A stretch of DNA of 64,000 nucleotides from Amycolatopsis sp. NBC_00345 (GTDB lineage: Bacteria > Actinomycetota > Actinomycetes > Mycobacteriales > Pseudonocardiaceae): the NCBI RefSeq assembly GCF_036116635.1, contig NZ_CP107995.1, positions 186,001 through 250,000 on the forward strand, written 5' to 3'. Every line of letters begins with the position of its first letter. Position 1 is the stretch's first letter. The position numbers and the translations under genes are program-made. Shown here piece after piece: positions 53,713 to 62,845 of the stretch. Below the pieces are notes generated by a model that was not told the origin of the DNA, made no database searches, and saw only the letters and a list, made by a program, of their open reading frames with translations.

Positions 53713-54582
53713 TCAACGATGGCGGCGGGACTCGCGTAACTTCCGGTCGGTGGTCGTGGTCGTGCTGAGGGTCCGGGTCGCCGCGATGCCGAGGACCGTC
53801 GCCGCGCCTGCCGCGCGGGCGGCGCGGGCGACGCCGGCCATCGTCGAACCGGTCTGGTAGAGGTCATCCACGATGAGGACGGTTTCGCCGGCCAGGTCCT
53901 CCTTGATCCGGTACCCGCCGAGCAGGCCGGTGCGTTCCGCCGTGGTCATCTGTTTCGCGGGCTTCCGTTTGGCGACGACCGCTTCGACGCCGACCAGGGG
54001 CCGGCCGAGCTGCTCGGCCACGTTGGCGCCGAGCAGGACGCTGGCCGACGGGCCGGGCTCGTGGCCGGGGACCAGGAGGACCTTGCTGGAGCTGAGGAAC
54101 CACTCGTGCCGGAGGATCGCGTCGACGAGCGCTTCGCAGAGCTTCTTGCCGGCGTCGTCGACCTCCGGCTGCGGGAGGTCGCGATGTTCGTCGTAGCGCT
54201 TCACCCTGCGGACCCACTCGCCCGTCTCAGTGGGCTGCGGCCCGGTGCCGTCGGCGGCCTCCCGGTAGAAGTCCAGGGCGAGTGCGGCGTCGAGCGAAGC
54301 CCGGTGCTTGATTTCGATGACGTAGACGTCGGTGAGCAGTTCCAGCAGCTCGCTCAGGTTCGGGGGTGGCTCGAAGTCGAGCCGGACCCGCTGCGGCCAC
54401 TGGCGATCGCCGGCCGCGGGCCGGACGATCCGGGCGCGGGGCAGGGCCCCGACGATGTGCCGGGTGGTCTCCTCGGAGCCGCGGAGGTTCAGGAACCAGG
54501 CGGTCGACGACTGTTCGAGCTCGTAGGCGTGGAGCCGGTTCGCGCGGTCGTCCGCCTGGTAATCCGTGGAAAAGTCCTTCAT
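53713..54582 (-). CDS. Phosphoribosyltransferase-domain protein
   Basis: 289 residues from ATG 54582 (GAGGGG upstream). The C-terminal half shows the PRPP loop VLIVDDLYQTGSTMAGVARAARAAGA (type I PRTase) and a preceding GRPLVGVEAVVAKRK. The N-terminal ~130 residues form an unfamiliar domain (RHIVGALPRARIVRPAAG, RVRLDFEPPPNLSELLELLTDVYVIEIKHRASLDAALALDFY). ComF-like DNA-uptake proteins share the PRTase end, but the usual zinc finger is missing. A nucleotide-metabolism or signalling role is possible. Not adjacent to com genes. Confidence 0.72.
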   Translation of the reverse strand: MKDFSTDYQADDRANRLHAYELEQSSTAWFLNLRGSEETTRHIVGALPRARIVRPAAGDRQWPQRVRLDFEPPPNLSELLELLTDVYVIEIKHRASLDAALALDFYREAADGTGPQPTETGEWVRRVKRYDEHRDLPQPEVDDAGKKLCEALVDAILRHEWFLSSSKVLLVPGHEPGPSASVLLGANVAEQLGRPLVGVEAVVAKRKPAKQMTTAERTGLLGGYRIKEDLAGETVLIVDDLYQTGSTMAGVARAARAAGAATVLGIAATRTLSTTTTTDRKLRESRRHR

Positions 54583-54685
54583 ACGATGGTCCCCTCGCCC
54601 TCGGCACCGACCTTCCCACAGGACCTCACCGGATCTCCACACTTTCTCCGCCCCACGGCCGCATCGGCGGGCCACCATCGGTGCC

Positions 54686-55411
54686 GTGGACTGGCTGACG
54701 GAATTCACAGGGGAAGCGGAGCGGCGGCGGGTACGGCCGGAACCGGAGTGGGCACGGGGCGCGCGGCTTGATCCCGCGGTGGCGCGGAGCGTGCAGCGGT
54801 TCCAGGTCGGGGAGTCCGGGGACGGCGCCAACCTCCTCGCCAAGGCGGGCGGGCGGTATCGGCAGACGGTCGCGCTCTTCGTGGCCGAGGAGCAGAACCA
54901 CGCGCGGCTGCTCGCCCGGCTGCTGGCCGCCGCGGGGAGCGCGACGATCGACGCGCACTGGTCCGACGCCGTGTTCGTCCGGCTCCGGCGCGCGCTCGGG
55001 CTGCGGCTGGAGCTGATGGTGCTGCTCATCGCCGAGGTTGTGGCGCTGCGGTACTACCGGGCGCTGCGCGACGGCACCAGTGACCCGCTCACCCGCGAGG
55101 TCGCGGCGCGCATCCTGGCCGACGAGGAGCGGCACGTGCCGTTCCATTGCGACCGGCTGCGCGGCGAGTTCGGCGGGGCGACCGGCAAGGCCGTCGCGTT
55201 CGGGTGGCGGGTGCTGCTCGCCGGTGCGCTCGTGGTCGTGCTGCTCGACCACGGGCGGGCGTTGCGCGAGCTGGGGGTCACGCGGATCGCGTTCGCCGCC
55301 GGGGTGCTGGTCCGGTTCGAGCGGGTGCTCGTGGAGGTCCACTATGGACGGTCGACGCCGGCTCGGGTGCGGCCGTTTCCACGCCGGGCCCGGCCGCGGG
55401 GGCTGGTCTGA
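54686..55411 (+). CDS. Ferritin-like membrane-associated protein
   Basis: 241 residues from GTG 54686 (a GTG at 54681 is out of frame). A four-helix ferritin-like pattern with ligands EEQNH (about 71-75) and ADEERHVPFH (about 148-157) suggests a di-iron site. The C-terminal part has a hydrophobic segment (GWRVLLAGALVVVLLDHGRALR), so it may be membrane-attached. It lies divergent from the PRTase gene. Substrate unknown. Confidence 0.7.
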   Translation: MDWLTEFTGEAERRRVRPEPEWARGARLDPAVARSVQRFQVGESGDGANLLAKAGGRYRQTVALFVAEEQNHARLLARLLAAAGSATIDAHWSDAVFVRLRRALGLRLELMVLLIAEVVALRYYRALRDGTSDPLTREVAARILADEERHVPFHCDRLRGEFGGATGKAVAFGWRVLLAGALVVVLLDHGRALRELGVTRIAFAAGVLVRFERVLVEVHYGRSTPARVRPFPRRARPRGLV

Positions 55412-55420
55412 AGAACCGCG

Positions 55421-56035
55421 TCAGCGCGGAAGCGACGCGAGGTGTGCGCGCAGCACGTCGCGGCATTCCTGGTCCGAAGTCACCTCGGGCTGCAGGGCGG
55501 CGCGGAAGCTCAGCCCGTCCAGCAGGGCCGCCAGCCGCTGGGCTTCGGGGGCGGCGGCTTCGGATGGCAGTAGCTCCTGACTGGCCATCGCGTCGGTGAT
55601 GCGCCGGGCCAGGGCAAGCGTGCCCCGCATCGCCTCGCGGGCCAGGTCGGCGATCTCCTGGTCGACCCGCGCCGCGACGAGGAATTCCACCAGCACGGTG
55701 GCCTCGGCCCGCCGGGCCGCGTCGAGGGGGAGCAGCTCGGCCAGGAACTCCGTCAGCTGGTCCGCCGCCTCGTCGCGGGTCAGCTCCGACAGCGGGCGCA
55801 GTGACTCCCGGCGCCGCTCCAGCCGGGCCGTCACCCGGTCGATGGTCGAGCGCATGGCGAAGCGCATCAGGTCGCGCTGGCCGTCGAAATAGTGCCGCAC
55901 CGAGCCGATGTTCAGCCCGGCCTCGGTCGCCACCGACCGCAGCGACACGGCCTGCAGCCCGTCGCGCGCGGCCAGGCGCAGCACGGCGTCCGCGATGTGC
56001 GCTCGCCGCTGCTCACTGTCGACCTGCTTGGGCAC
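55421..56035 (-). CDS. TetR-family regulator
   Basis: 204 residues from GTG 56035 (AAAGG upstream). N-terminal HTH: IADAVLRLAARDGLQAVSLRSVATEAGLNIGSVRHYFDGQRDLMRF; C-terminal dimer/ligand helices follow. Two nearly identical palindromes lie between it and the divergent membrane-protein genes, which it probably represses along with itself. Confidence 0.92.
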   Translation of the reverse strand: MPKQVDSEQRRAHIADAVLRLAARDGLQAVSLRSVATEAGLNIGSVRHYFDGQRDLMRFAMRSTIDRVTARLERRRESLRPLSELTRDEAADQLTEFLAELLPLDAARRAEATVLVEFLVAARVDQEIADLAREAMRGTLALARRITDAMASQELLPSEAAAPEAQRLAALLDGLSFRAALQPEVTSDQECRDVLRAHLASLPR

Positions 56036-56044
56036 TGGACCTTT

Positions 56045-56088
56045 CTATCACACCTGTGATACGAATGTTTATGTCACAGGTGTGATAG
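56045..56088. promoter_or_regulatory. Paired TetR operators
   Basis: CTATCACACCTGTGA (56045-56059) and TCACAGGTGTGATAG (56074-56088) form a perfect 15-bp inverted repeat, and each half is also a near-palindrome (TCACACCTGTGA). Two dimer sites 29 bases apart, between the TetR gene and METVL... gene. Confidence 0.85.
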
Positions 56089-56106
56089 AAAAATGAGGTG
56101 GGAGAC

Positions 56107-56391
56107 ATGGAGACGGTGCTCAACCTGCTGCTGATCCGGTTCGGCCTGATCGCCGGGGGTCTGGTGGTCCTCGGGCTGGTGGTCTTCGGCGTGGCGGTTT
56201 CGTTGCGGCGCAGGGGAAAGGGTGATCGTGTACGGGACGGGGTGGCGACGGCCGCCCGGTTCGCCGGACGGGTGCTGGACGAGCGGCACACCGGCGGTTC
56301 CCGAGCCCGGCGTGGGGGTGGGCTCGGGAACCGCTTCGCCCGCGAGGCCGTCCGGCGGATCGACGACAGCGTCACCCGGAGGGACCGGTGA
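56107..56391 (+). CDS. Small membrane protein
   Basis: 94 residues from ATG 56107; SD is GGTGGGAG. One strong helix (LIRFGLIAGGLVVLGLVVFGVAVSL, about 7-33) and a basic cytoplasmic tail (RRGKGDRVRDG...RRIDDSVTRRDR). Its stop overlaps the next gene's GTG by 4 bases. Function unknown; likely controlled by the divergent TetR protein. Confidence 0.75.
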   Translation: METVLNLLLIRFGLIAGGLVVLGLVVFGVAVSLRRRGKGDRVRDGVATAARFAGRVLDERHTGGSRARRGGGLGNRFAREAVRRIDDSVTRRDR

Positions 56392-56528
56392 CCGCGGTCC
56401 TCGCCGACGGCGACGAGATCCTGCACCACCTGATGATGGACCTGCTGATCAAGGGACTGATCGTGCTGGCCGCGGTGGTCCTGCTGGTGCTGGGCGCGGT
56501 GGTGATCTGGCGCCGCGCCGGGCGGTGA
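56388..56528 (+). CDS. Tiny membrane protein (46 residues)
   Basis: GTG 56388 overlaps the preceding stop (GTGA). Acidic start VTAVLADGDEILHHLMMDLL, one helix (LIVLAAVVLLVLGAVVIW, about 24-41) and a short basic end (RRAGR). Under the TetR-controlled promoter, it may form a complex with the 94-residue protein. No family known. Too short for most gene callers. Confidence 0.6.
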   Translation: MTAVLADGDEILHHLMMDLLIKGLIVLAAVVLLVLGAVVIWRRAGR

Positions 56529-56574
56529 CGCGGGGGCGCCCCAGCGGCGCCCCCGCGTTCCGGGCGTTCCGGCG

Positions 56575-58587
56575 TCAGCCCGCCAGGCGGGACCAGAGGA
56601 ACTCGAACACCAGCGCCCACTTGAACGCGAGCTGCTTGTTGTCCGCCGCGCCGCCGTGGCCGCCCTCGATGTTCTCGTAGTACTGGACGTCGTGGCCCTG
56701 TTCGGTCATGCGCGCCACCATCTTCCGGGCGTGGCCGGGGTGCACGCGGTCGTCGCGGGTGGACGTGGCGAACAGGGCCGGCGGGTACTTCCGTCCCTTG
56801 TGGACGTTCTGGTACGGCGAGTACTTCGCGATGTACTCCCATTCCGCCGGCACGTCCGGGTCGCCCCACTCGGCCATCCACGACGCGCCCGCCAGCAGCA
56901 GGTGGTAGCGCTTCATGTCGAGCAGCGGCACCTGGCTGACGATCGCGCCGAACAGCTCCGGGTACCGCGTGAGCATCACGCCCATGAGCAGGCCGCCGTT
57001 GCTGCCGCCCTGGATGCCCAGCTGCCCGGGCGTGGTGATCCCGCGGGCCGCCAGGTCGGCGGCCACGGCGGCGAAATCCTCGTACACCTTGTGCCGGTCG
57101 GCCTTGATCGCGCTCGAGTGCCATTCCGGCCCGTACTCGCCGCCGCCGCGGATGTTCGCGACGACGTACGTGCCGCCGCGCGCCAGCCAGCCGCGCCCGA
57201 TCACGCCGCTGTACGAGGGCGTCAGCGAAACCTCGAAGCCGCCGTAGCCGGTCAGCAGGGTCGGGCCGCCTTCCGCGCCCGAAGGCCGCACCACGAAGTA
57301 CGGGATCTTCGTGCCGTCCTCCGAAGTCGCGAAGTGTTGGCTGACCTCGATCCCTTCCGTGTCGAAGAATGCGGGCGCCTGCTTGAGTACCTCGACCTCT
57401 TCGCCGACAACGCCGCGGCTCAGCGTGGAGGGCTGCAGGTAGCTGGAGGAGTCGATGAGGTACTCGTCGTCGACGTCCGGCTCGGTGTCCACGATCTCGG
57501 CGCTGCCGAACTCCGGCGCCCCGCCCAGCGGCGCCTCCGCCCAGCCGTCCGGGCCCGGGGTGAGCGCGCGCAGCTCGGACTTGACGTCGCGCAGCGTCGC
57601 GAGCAGCAGGTGGTGGCGCGTCCAGGCCCAGTAGTCCAGCGATGTGTGCGCGTCCGGCGTGAACAGCGCGGTGAAGTCGCGGGAGCCGGCCATGAAGGCG
57701 TCGTAGCCGATCACCAGCAGGGAGCCGCCCGGGTATTCGACGCCGCCGGCGGTCCACGGCGTGCGCGGGTGCACCAGCAGCCATTCACGGTGCGCCGAGG
57801 CCCGCGCGTCATCCGGCACGTCGACCTTCACCAGCCCGGAAGCCGTCCGCTGGAACAGCTCTGTGCGGTAGAACTCGATGGTGCGGGAGACGAAGTCGCG
57901 CTCGAAGCCCTCGGTCGGGTCGTGGTAGGCGGTCACGGAGACGTCGTCCGGCTTGCCTTCGTACACCAGCGTGGCCTGCTCGACCGGCGTGCCGCGGCGC
58001 CACTCCTTCGCCAGCCGCGGGTACCCGGAGCTCGTCAGCGAGCCCGGGCCGAAGTCGGTGCCGAGGTACAGCCGGTCAGCGTCGATCCAGCCGACGCGGT
58101 TCTTCGCTTCGGGAAGGAAGAACCCGCCTTCGACGAAGGCGTGCGCGTCGAGGTCGAACTCGCGGACCACGGTCGCGTCCGCGCCACCGCGCGACAGCTG
58201 CACCAGGCCCAGCCGATGGTCCGGGCGCAGCACCGCCGCGCCTTTCCACACCCAGTTCTCGCCCTCGGCTTCGGCCAGCGCGTCGAGGTCGAGCAGCACC
58301 TCCCACTCGGGCTCGGCCTGGCGGTAGCCGCTCAGCGTGGTGCGGCGCCAGAGGCCCCGCTGGTGCCCGGCGTCCTGCCAGAAGTTGTAGAGGTGCGCGC
58401 CGCGGCGCACGACGTAGGGGATGCGGCCGTCGGCGTCGAGCACCTCCCGGATCCCGTCCCGCAGCGCGGCGAAGCGCTCGCCGGAGGTCAACGCTTCCAG
58501 CGTCCCGGCGTTGCGGGTGCGGACCCAGTCCAATGCCTCGTCGCCGGTCACTTCTTCCAGCCACAGGTACGGATCTTCGACATTCAT
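56575..58587 (-). CDS. Prolyl oligopeptidase (S9A)
   Basis: 670 residues from ATG 58587, with GAGGAG nine bases upstream; ATG 58608 and 58626 upstream are less favoured because the family begins DPYLWLEEV. N-terminal seven-bladed propeller, C-terminal alpha/beta-hydrolase domain: nucleophile Ser529 in GGSNGGLLM, Asp in TRDDRVHPGH, His in EGGHGGA. Cleaves small Pro-containing peptides in the cytoplasm. Confidence 0.96.
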   Translation of the reverse strand: MNVEDPYLWLEEVTGDEALDWVRTRNAGTLEALTSGERFAALRDGIREVLDADGRIPYVVRRGAHLYNFWQDAGHQRGLWRRTTLSGYRQAEPEWEVLLDLDALAEAEGENWVWKGAAVLRPDHRLGLVQLSRGGADATVVREFDLDAHAFVEGGFFLPEAKNRVGWIDADRLYLGTDFGPGSLTSSGYPRLAKEWRRGTPVEQATLVYEGKPDDVSVTAYHDPTEGFERDFVSRTIEFYRTELFQRTASGLVKVDVPDDARASAHREWLLVHPRTPWTAGGVEYPGGSLLVIGYDAFMAGSRDFTALFTPDAHTSLDYWAWTRHHLLLATLRDVKSELRALTPGPDGWAEAPLGGAPEFGSAEIVDTEPDVDDEYLIDSSSYLQPSTLSRGVVGEEVEVLKQAPAFFDTEGIEVSQHFATSEDGTKIPYFVVRPSGAEGGPTLLTGYGGFEVSLTPSYSGVIGRGWLARGGTYVVANIRGGGEYGPEWHSSAIKADRHKVYEDFAAVAADLAARGITTPGQLGIQGGSNGGLLMGVMLTRYPELFGAIVSQVPLLDMKRYHLLLAGASWMAEWGDPDVPAEWEYIAKYSPYQNVHKGRKYPPALFATSTRDDRVHPGHARKMVARMTEQGHDVQYYENIEGGHGGAADNKQLAFKWALVFEFLWSRLAG

Positions 58588-58744
58588 GGGTCCGGTCTCC
58601 TCACTCATGGGCCCAGTCTCGTCCATAGGCACAGTCTCGTCGTACCGCCCGGTTCCCGGCCACCGGATCGGCGTTCCCGTTTCGTGATCCCGGCGCCGGG
58701 GCCCGACCGTATGCTGGAGCGCGGGTCGGACAGGGGGAGCGAAA

Positions 58745-59791
58745 GTGACCGAACGGGCTGACGGCGACGGACCGCCGGAGCAGGCCGGGCCACCACTACC
58801 GCCGCCGGTGGTGGCCCGGCCGCCCGGCTTCGTCGCGCCGCCGGGGCCGTACTGGCCGCCGCCCGTCTGGGCCGCACCTCCACCTCCACCTCCACCTCCA
58901 CCCCCGCCCCCGGTCCGGCCGCGTCGCCGCAGGCTGGCCGGCGGCATGATCGCGCTGGCCATCGTCGTGGCCACGCTCGCGCTGATGGCCGTGGTCCCGC
59001 ACCAGCTGTCCGGGAACGCCCTCGCCGTGCCCGGCACCGCGCAGCGGTCCGAGGCGGGCCGCCCGCTCGGCACCGGCGCGGGGACGGACCCGCGCGCGGT
59101 CGCCCAGCTGGAGACGAACCCCCTGCTCGCGAAGGGCGTCACGCTCACCCGCGTCTCGTGCGACCTGCCTGCGCTCGGCCGCGGCGACGCTCAGCTCCAG
59201 GCGTTCTACAGCGCGCTCGTCGGCTGCCTCGACCAGGCGTGGCGCCCGGCGCTGGACCAGGTCGACGAGCCGACGTTGCCGGCCACCGTGTCGGTCACGC
59301 TGCCGAAGGTCAGCGCGTGCGGCGCCGCACCGTCCAAGGAGGAGGCCGTCGCCTATTACTGCGGCGGCGACACCACGATCTACGCGCCCACTGACTGGAT
59401 GCTGTCGGACGCCGGGCTGAACCGCTCGCGCCACCTCGCGACCATCGCCCACGAGTACGGCCACCACGTGCAGCGGGAGAGCGGCATCCTGGCCGCGGCG
59501 GCCGACAAGATGTCCACACCGGACCAGAGCAGCCCGGGCGACCAGGCGGTAGTGCGCCGGATCGAGCTGCAGGCCAACTGCTTCGGCGCGCTGTTCATCG
59601 CGAGCGCGATCGGCCAGGGCTCGGTCGGCCAGGCCGTCGGCAACGCCGCGGTCGCCGACTACGGCCGGGCCGACGACAGCGAGGACCACGGCAGCCGCGC
59701 GCACCAGCTGTCCTGGGCGAAGGCCGGGTTCTCCGGTGGGACCACGGCCGCCTGCAACACCTGGGCCGCGCCGGCGGATCAGGTCAGCTGA
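58745..59791 (+). CDS. Neutral zinc metallopeptidase, membrane-anchored
   Basis: 348 residues from GTG 58745. Pro-rich N-terminus (from about residue 14, with an unbroken proline run near 45-57 encoded by a CCACCT/CCCCCG repeat), a membrane helix (MIALAIVVATLALMAVV, about 67-84) and an outward peptidase domain with HEYGHH (His236, Glu237, His240). Belongs to the YpfJ-like zinc peptidase family. Substrate unknown. Stop overlaps the convergent TIGR03086 gene by 13 bases. Confidence 0.88.
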   Translation: MTERADGDGPPEQAGPPLPPPVVARPPGFVAPPGPYWPPPVWAAPPPPPPPPPPPPVRPRRRRLAGGMIALAIVVATLALMAVVPHQLSGNALAVPGTAQRSEAGRPLGTGAGTDPRAVAQLETNPLLAKGVTLTRVSCDLPALGRGDAQLQAFYSALVGCLDQAWRPALDQVDEPTLPATVSVTLPKVSACGAAPSKEEAVAYYCGGDTTIYAPTDWMLSDAGLNRSRHLATIAHEYGHHVQRESGILAAAADKMSTPDQSSPGDQAVVRRIELQANCFGALFIASAIGQGSVGQAVGNAAVADYGRADDSEDHGSRAHQLSWAKAGFSGGTTAACNTWAAPADQVS

Positions 59792-60363
59792 GGAGCCCAG
59801 CCGGGGTCGCGGCCGAGCAGCCCGAGGAACCGGTCCAGCTCGCTCGCGTCGCCGGGCACGGCGACCAGCGGCGCGAAGGTGCCGTTCTTCTTCCGTTCCT
59901 CGGGGTCGGCCGGGATCACGGCGGCGAACTGCAACGCCGTGGTCACGGCTTCCGGCACCGGCTCGTATGGCACGTCCAGCGTCTTGGCCAGGTCCCAGCC
60001 GTGGGCGACGGTGTCGACGAGGTGCATCGCGGCGGCCACCTCGCCGGGGAAGGTGCCGAAGGTGTTGATCCGCAGCTGCCGCGCGAGCACCCCGTCCTCG
60101 GCGAACGCCTGCAGGAAGTCCTCGGCCGAGGCCGCGTACGAGGTGTAGGCGTCGGCGCCGAGCTCACCGGACTCCCAGTCGGCCGCGGAGCCGTGACGGG
60201 CGGCTTCGGCGAAGGCGTGGTTCTCGCTGATCTGGTGACGTAGCAGGTCGGCGAGCGTCCAGCCGGCGCACGGGGTCGGCCGGTCCAGGTCCGCGGCGGT
60301 GGCACCGGCGGTGATCTTGTCGAGGATGAGCAGGGACTGTCGGTCGAGTTCGAACGGGGTCAT
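59779..60363 (-). CDS. TIGR03086-family metal-binding protein (maleylpyruvate isomerase-like)
   Basis: 194 residues from ATG 60363. DinB-like four-helix fold; metal-binding His in DLLRHQISENHAF and MHLVDTVAHGWDLAK, the pattern of mycothiol-dependent maleylpyruvate isomerase-like proteins (TIGR03086). Mycothiol use would suit actinobacteria. The exact reaction is unknown. Convergent with the zinc peptidase. Confidence 0.88.
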   Translation of the reverse strand: MTPFELDRQSLLILDKITAGATAADLDRPTPCAGWTLADLLRHQISENHAFAEAARHGSAADWESGELGADAYTSYAASAEDFLQAFAEDGVLARQLRINTFGTFPGEVAAAMHLVDTVAHGWDLAKTLDVPYEPVPEAVTTALQFAAVIPADPEERKKNGTFAPLVAVPGDASELDRFLGLLGRDPGWAPQLT

Positions 60364-60400
60364 ACCTGAACGCTAACCGCCGGATCGGACCAGCAGGAGA

Positions 60401-60438
60401 GCCAAATCGATACGAACTGTGGTGGGCCAATCTAGAAT
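60401..60438 (+). promoter_or_regulatory. Promoter and possible direct-repeat operator of the MocR-type gene
   Basis: TAGAAT (60433-60438) lies seven bases before GTG 60446, so the mRNA is probably leaderless. GCCAAAT (60401-60407) and GCCAATC (60426-60432) form a direct repeat 25 bases apart, as MocR-type proteins often use. Confidence 0.5.
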
Positions 60439-60445
60439 CCGCACC

Positions 60446-61867
60446 GTGGAGCTGCATATCGACCTGACCGGCACGCGCGGCCACCGGGACGAGATCTACC
60501 GCCAGATCCGCGAAGCCATCCTCGACGGCCGGATCCGCGACGGCGACGCGCTGCCGCCGACCCGCGAGCTGGCCCAGCGGCTGGCCGTCTCGCGCACCAC
60601 GGTCAGCGCGGCCTACGACCGGCTCACCGCCGAGGGCTTCCTCAGCGGACGCGTCGGCGCCGGCACGTTCGTCCGGTCCGGCGCCGCGCCGTGGCCCGCC
60701 GGGCCGGCCGCCGAACCCGCGGCGGGCGTGCGGCCGCGTCCGGAGTGGACGGACGTCCCGCCGCCACCGCGCTCGTTCGCGAACACGCCGGAGTTCGACT
60801 TCCGCCCGGGCGTCCCGGACGTGCGGCTCTTCCCGTTCGACACCTGGCGCCGCCTGACCGCGTCACTGCTCCGCGAGTCCCGCGCCGCGCTTATGACGTA
60901 TGGCGACCCGCGGGGCGATCCCCGGCTGCGGGCCGGGATCGCGAGGCACGTCGGAGTCTCGCGGAACGTACGCGTCCGGTCCGATGACATCGTGGTCACC
61001 GCGGGGGCGCAGCAGACCGTCGACCTCGTCGCGCGGGTGCTGCTGGGGCCGGGTGACCTGGCGGCGGTGGAGGACCCCGGGTACCCGCCGCCGCGGCTGC
61101 TGTTCGGGACGCTCGGCGTGCGCGTGGCGGCCGTGCCGGTGGACGACGAGGGCATCGTCGTCGCGGAGATCCCGCCCGGGACCCGGCTGGTGTACGTGAC
61201 GCCGTCACACCAGTACCCGCTGGGCGTGTCGATGTCGCTGGCGCGGCGCCACGAACTGCTCGACTGGGCCGAGCGCACCGGCGCGGTGATCGTGGAGGAC
61301 GACTACGACACGGAGTTCCGCTACACCGGACGGCCGCTGGAACCGTTGCACAGCTTGGATTCCCATGGCCGGGTGGTGTACGTCGGCTCGTTCTCGAAGG
61401 TGCTCTCGCCGGCGTTGCGGATGGGGTTCCTCGCCGCTCCGCCGTCGCTCACCGGCGCCATCGTCAAGGCGAAGTACCTGGCCGACTGGTCCTCCCCGGC
61501 GATCGAGCAGGCCGTGCTCGCCGAGTTCCTCGCCGAAGGCGGCTTCACCCGCCACATCCGGCGGATGCGCAAGGTCTACCGCGAGCGGCACGACCTCCTC
61601 CTCGGCCTCCTGCGCCGCGACTTCGCCGACGTGCTGACGCCACGGCCGTCGGCGGCCGGGCTGCATCTCAGCGCGACCTCCGAGCGGGACCTGCGCGCGG
61701 TGGTGCCGCAGGCCAGAGCGGCGGGGATCAGCCTGCTTTCGCTGGACGACTTCGCCGTCACCTCACAGCGGCACGGCCTGCTGTTCGGCTACGGTGCGAT
61801 CGCGGCCGAGCGCATCGCGCCGGGGCTGGCCCGGCTGCGCCGGGTCCTGGACGAGGGAGACCGATGA
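60446..61867 (+). CDS. MocR/PdxR-type PLP-dependent regulator
   Basis: 473 residues from GTG 60446. N-terminal GntR winged helix (about 10-80: GHRDEIYRQIREAILDGRIRDGDALPPTRELAQRLAVSRTTV), then an aminotransferase-like fold I domain with PLP-binding features: DDYDTEFRYTG, and the Schiff-base Lys in YVGSFSKVLSPALR. Members regulate vitamin B6, GABA or taurine genes. The target is unknown. Its stop overlaps the next gene's ATG. Confidence 0.92.
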   Translation: MELHIDLTGTRGHRDEIYRQIREAILDGRIRDGDALPPTRELAQRLAVSRTTVSAAYDRLTAEGFLSGRVGAGTFVRSGAAPWPAGPAAEPAAGVRPRPEWTDVPPPPRSFANTPEFDFRPGVPDVRLFPFDTWRRLTASLLRESRAALMTYGDPRGDPRLRAGIARHVGVSRNVRVRSDDIVVTAGAQQTVDLVARVLLGPGDLAAVEDPGYPPPRLLFGTLGVRVAAVPVDDEGIVVAEIPPGTRLVYVTPSHQYPLGVSMSLARRHELLDWAERTGAVIVEDDYDTEFRYTGRPLEPLHSLDSHGRVVYVGSFSKVLSPALRMGFLAAPPSLTGAIVKAKYLADWSSPAIEQAVLAEFLAEGGFTRHIRRMRKVYRERHDLLLGLLRRDFADVLTPRPSAAGLHLSATSERDLRAVVPQARAAGISLLSLDDFAVTSQRHGLLFGYGAIAAERIAPGLARLRRVLDEGDR

Positions 61868-62310
61868 CCGACGACGTGATGGTGGCCATCGACGCGGGAC
61901 TGCGCCGGCACCTCGGCGGCGACCGGGCCGGCGCTCGCGAAGCCTTCACGAAGCTGTGGGCCGAGATCGGCGCGGACGGCGACCCGTTGCACCGCTGCGC
62001 GCTCGCGCACCACATGGCCGACGTCTGCGCGGATCCGGCCGAGGAACTGGAGTGGGACCTGCGCGCGCTCGCGGCCGCCGACTCGCTCACCGACGAGCGG
62101 GTGCAGGAGCATCAGTCGAAGCTCGCGGTGCGGGGCTTCTACCCGTCGCTGCACCTGAACCTCGGTGAGGACTACCGCAAACTGGGTGACTTCGCCGCCG
62201 CGCGCCGTCACCTGGCGTCGGCGCGGGAGCGGCTCGACGCGCTCGGCGACGACGACTACGCCGCCGGAATCCGCGCCGCGCTGGACGGGCTGGCCGAACG
62301 GCTGGCCTGA
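61864..62310 (+). CDS. Small TPR-like protein coupled to MocR gene
   Basis: 148 residues from ATG 61864 (ATGA overlap). Mostly helical with tetratricopeptide-like pairs: ...LHRCALAHHMADVCADPAEELEWDLRAL... and ...YPSLHLNLGEDYRKLGDFAAARRHLASARERL. Role unknown; may bind or modulate the regulator, given coupled translation. Confidence 0.75.
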   Translation: MTDDVMVAIDAGLRRHLGGDRAGAREAFTKLWAEIGADGDPLHRCALAHHMADVCADPAEELEWDLRALAAADSLTDERVQEHQSKLAVRGFYPSLHLNLGEDYRKLGDFAAARRHLASARERLDALGDDDYAAGIRAALDGLAERLA

Positions 62311-62410
62311 GCGCTGCATACCACGGGTGAACGCGCTCTGCCGGACTTTCGCGCGCGGCACCCGGGCCCTAACCTGAGGTGGCCCAGCTCACTGCGGAGA
62401 AGGGATCGCC

Positions 62411-62842
62411 ATGCGGATTGAAGACTTGCTGCGCGGAAAGGGCACGGCAGTCGCGACGGTCACCCCGGGGACCACAGTGACCGAGCTGCTCGCCGGCCTC
62501 GCCCGGCACAACGTCGGTGCCATGGTGGTGACCGCCCAGGACGGCGGCATCGCCGGGATCGTGTCCGAACGGGACGTGGTCCGGCGGCTCAACGACCACG
62601 GCCCGGCGATCCTCGACGGGCCGGTCGCGGACATCATGACCAAGCTCGTCGCCAGCTGCACCCCGGAAGACTCCGTCGACCAGCTCAGCGTGCTGATGAC
62701 CGAGCGGCGGATCCGGCACGTGCCGGTGCTCGTCGAGGGCAAGCTCGCCGGGATCGTGAGCATCGGCGACGTGGTGAAGAGCCGGATGGAACAGCTGGAG
62801 AAGAGCCAGGAACAGCTCGAGGCGTACATCGCCCAGGGCTGA
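62411..62842 (+). CDS. CBS-domain protein
   Basis: 143 residues from ATG 62411. Two CBS modules (about 10-65: VATVTPGTTVTELLAGLARHNVGAMVV; about 73-130: MTKLVASCTPEDSVDQLSVLMTERRIRHVPVL), forming one Bateman unit that likely binds adenosyl nucleotides. A short helical tail (SRMEQLEKSQEQLEAYIAQG) follows. Stand-alone CBS proteins are common sensors; partner unknown. Confidence 0.93.
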   Translation: MRIEDLLRGKGTAVATVTPGTTVTELLAGLARHNVGAMVVTAQDGGIAGIVSERDVVRRLNDHGPAILDGPVADIMTKLVASCTPEDSVDQLSVLMTERRIRHVPVLVEGKLAGIVSIGDVVKSRMEQLEKSQEQLEAYIAQG

Positions 62843-62845
62843 GCC

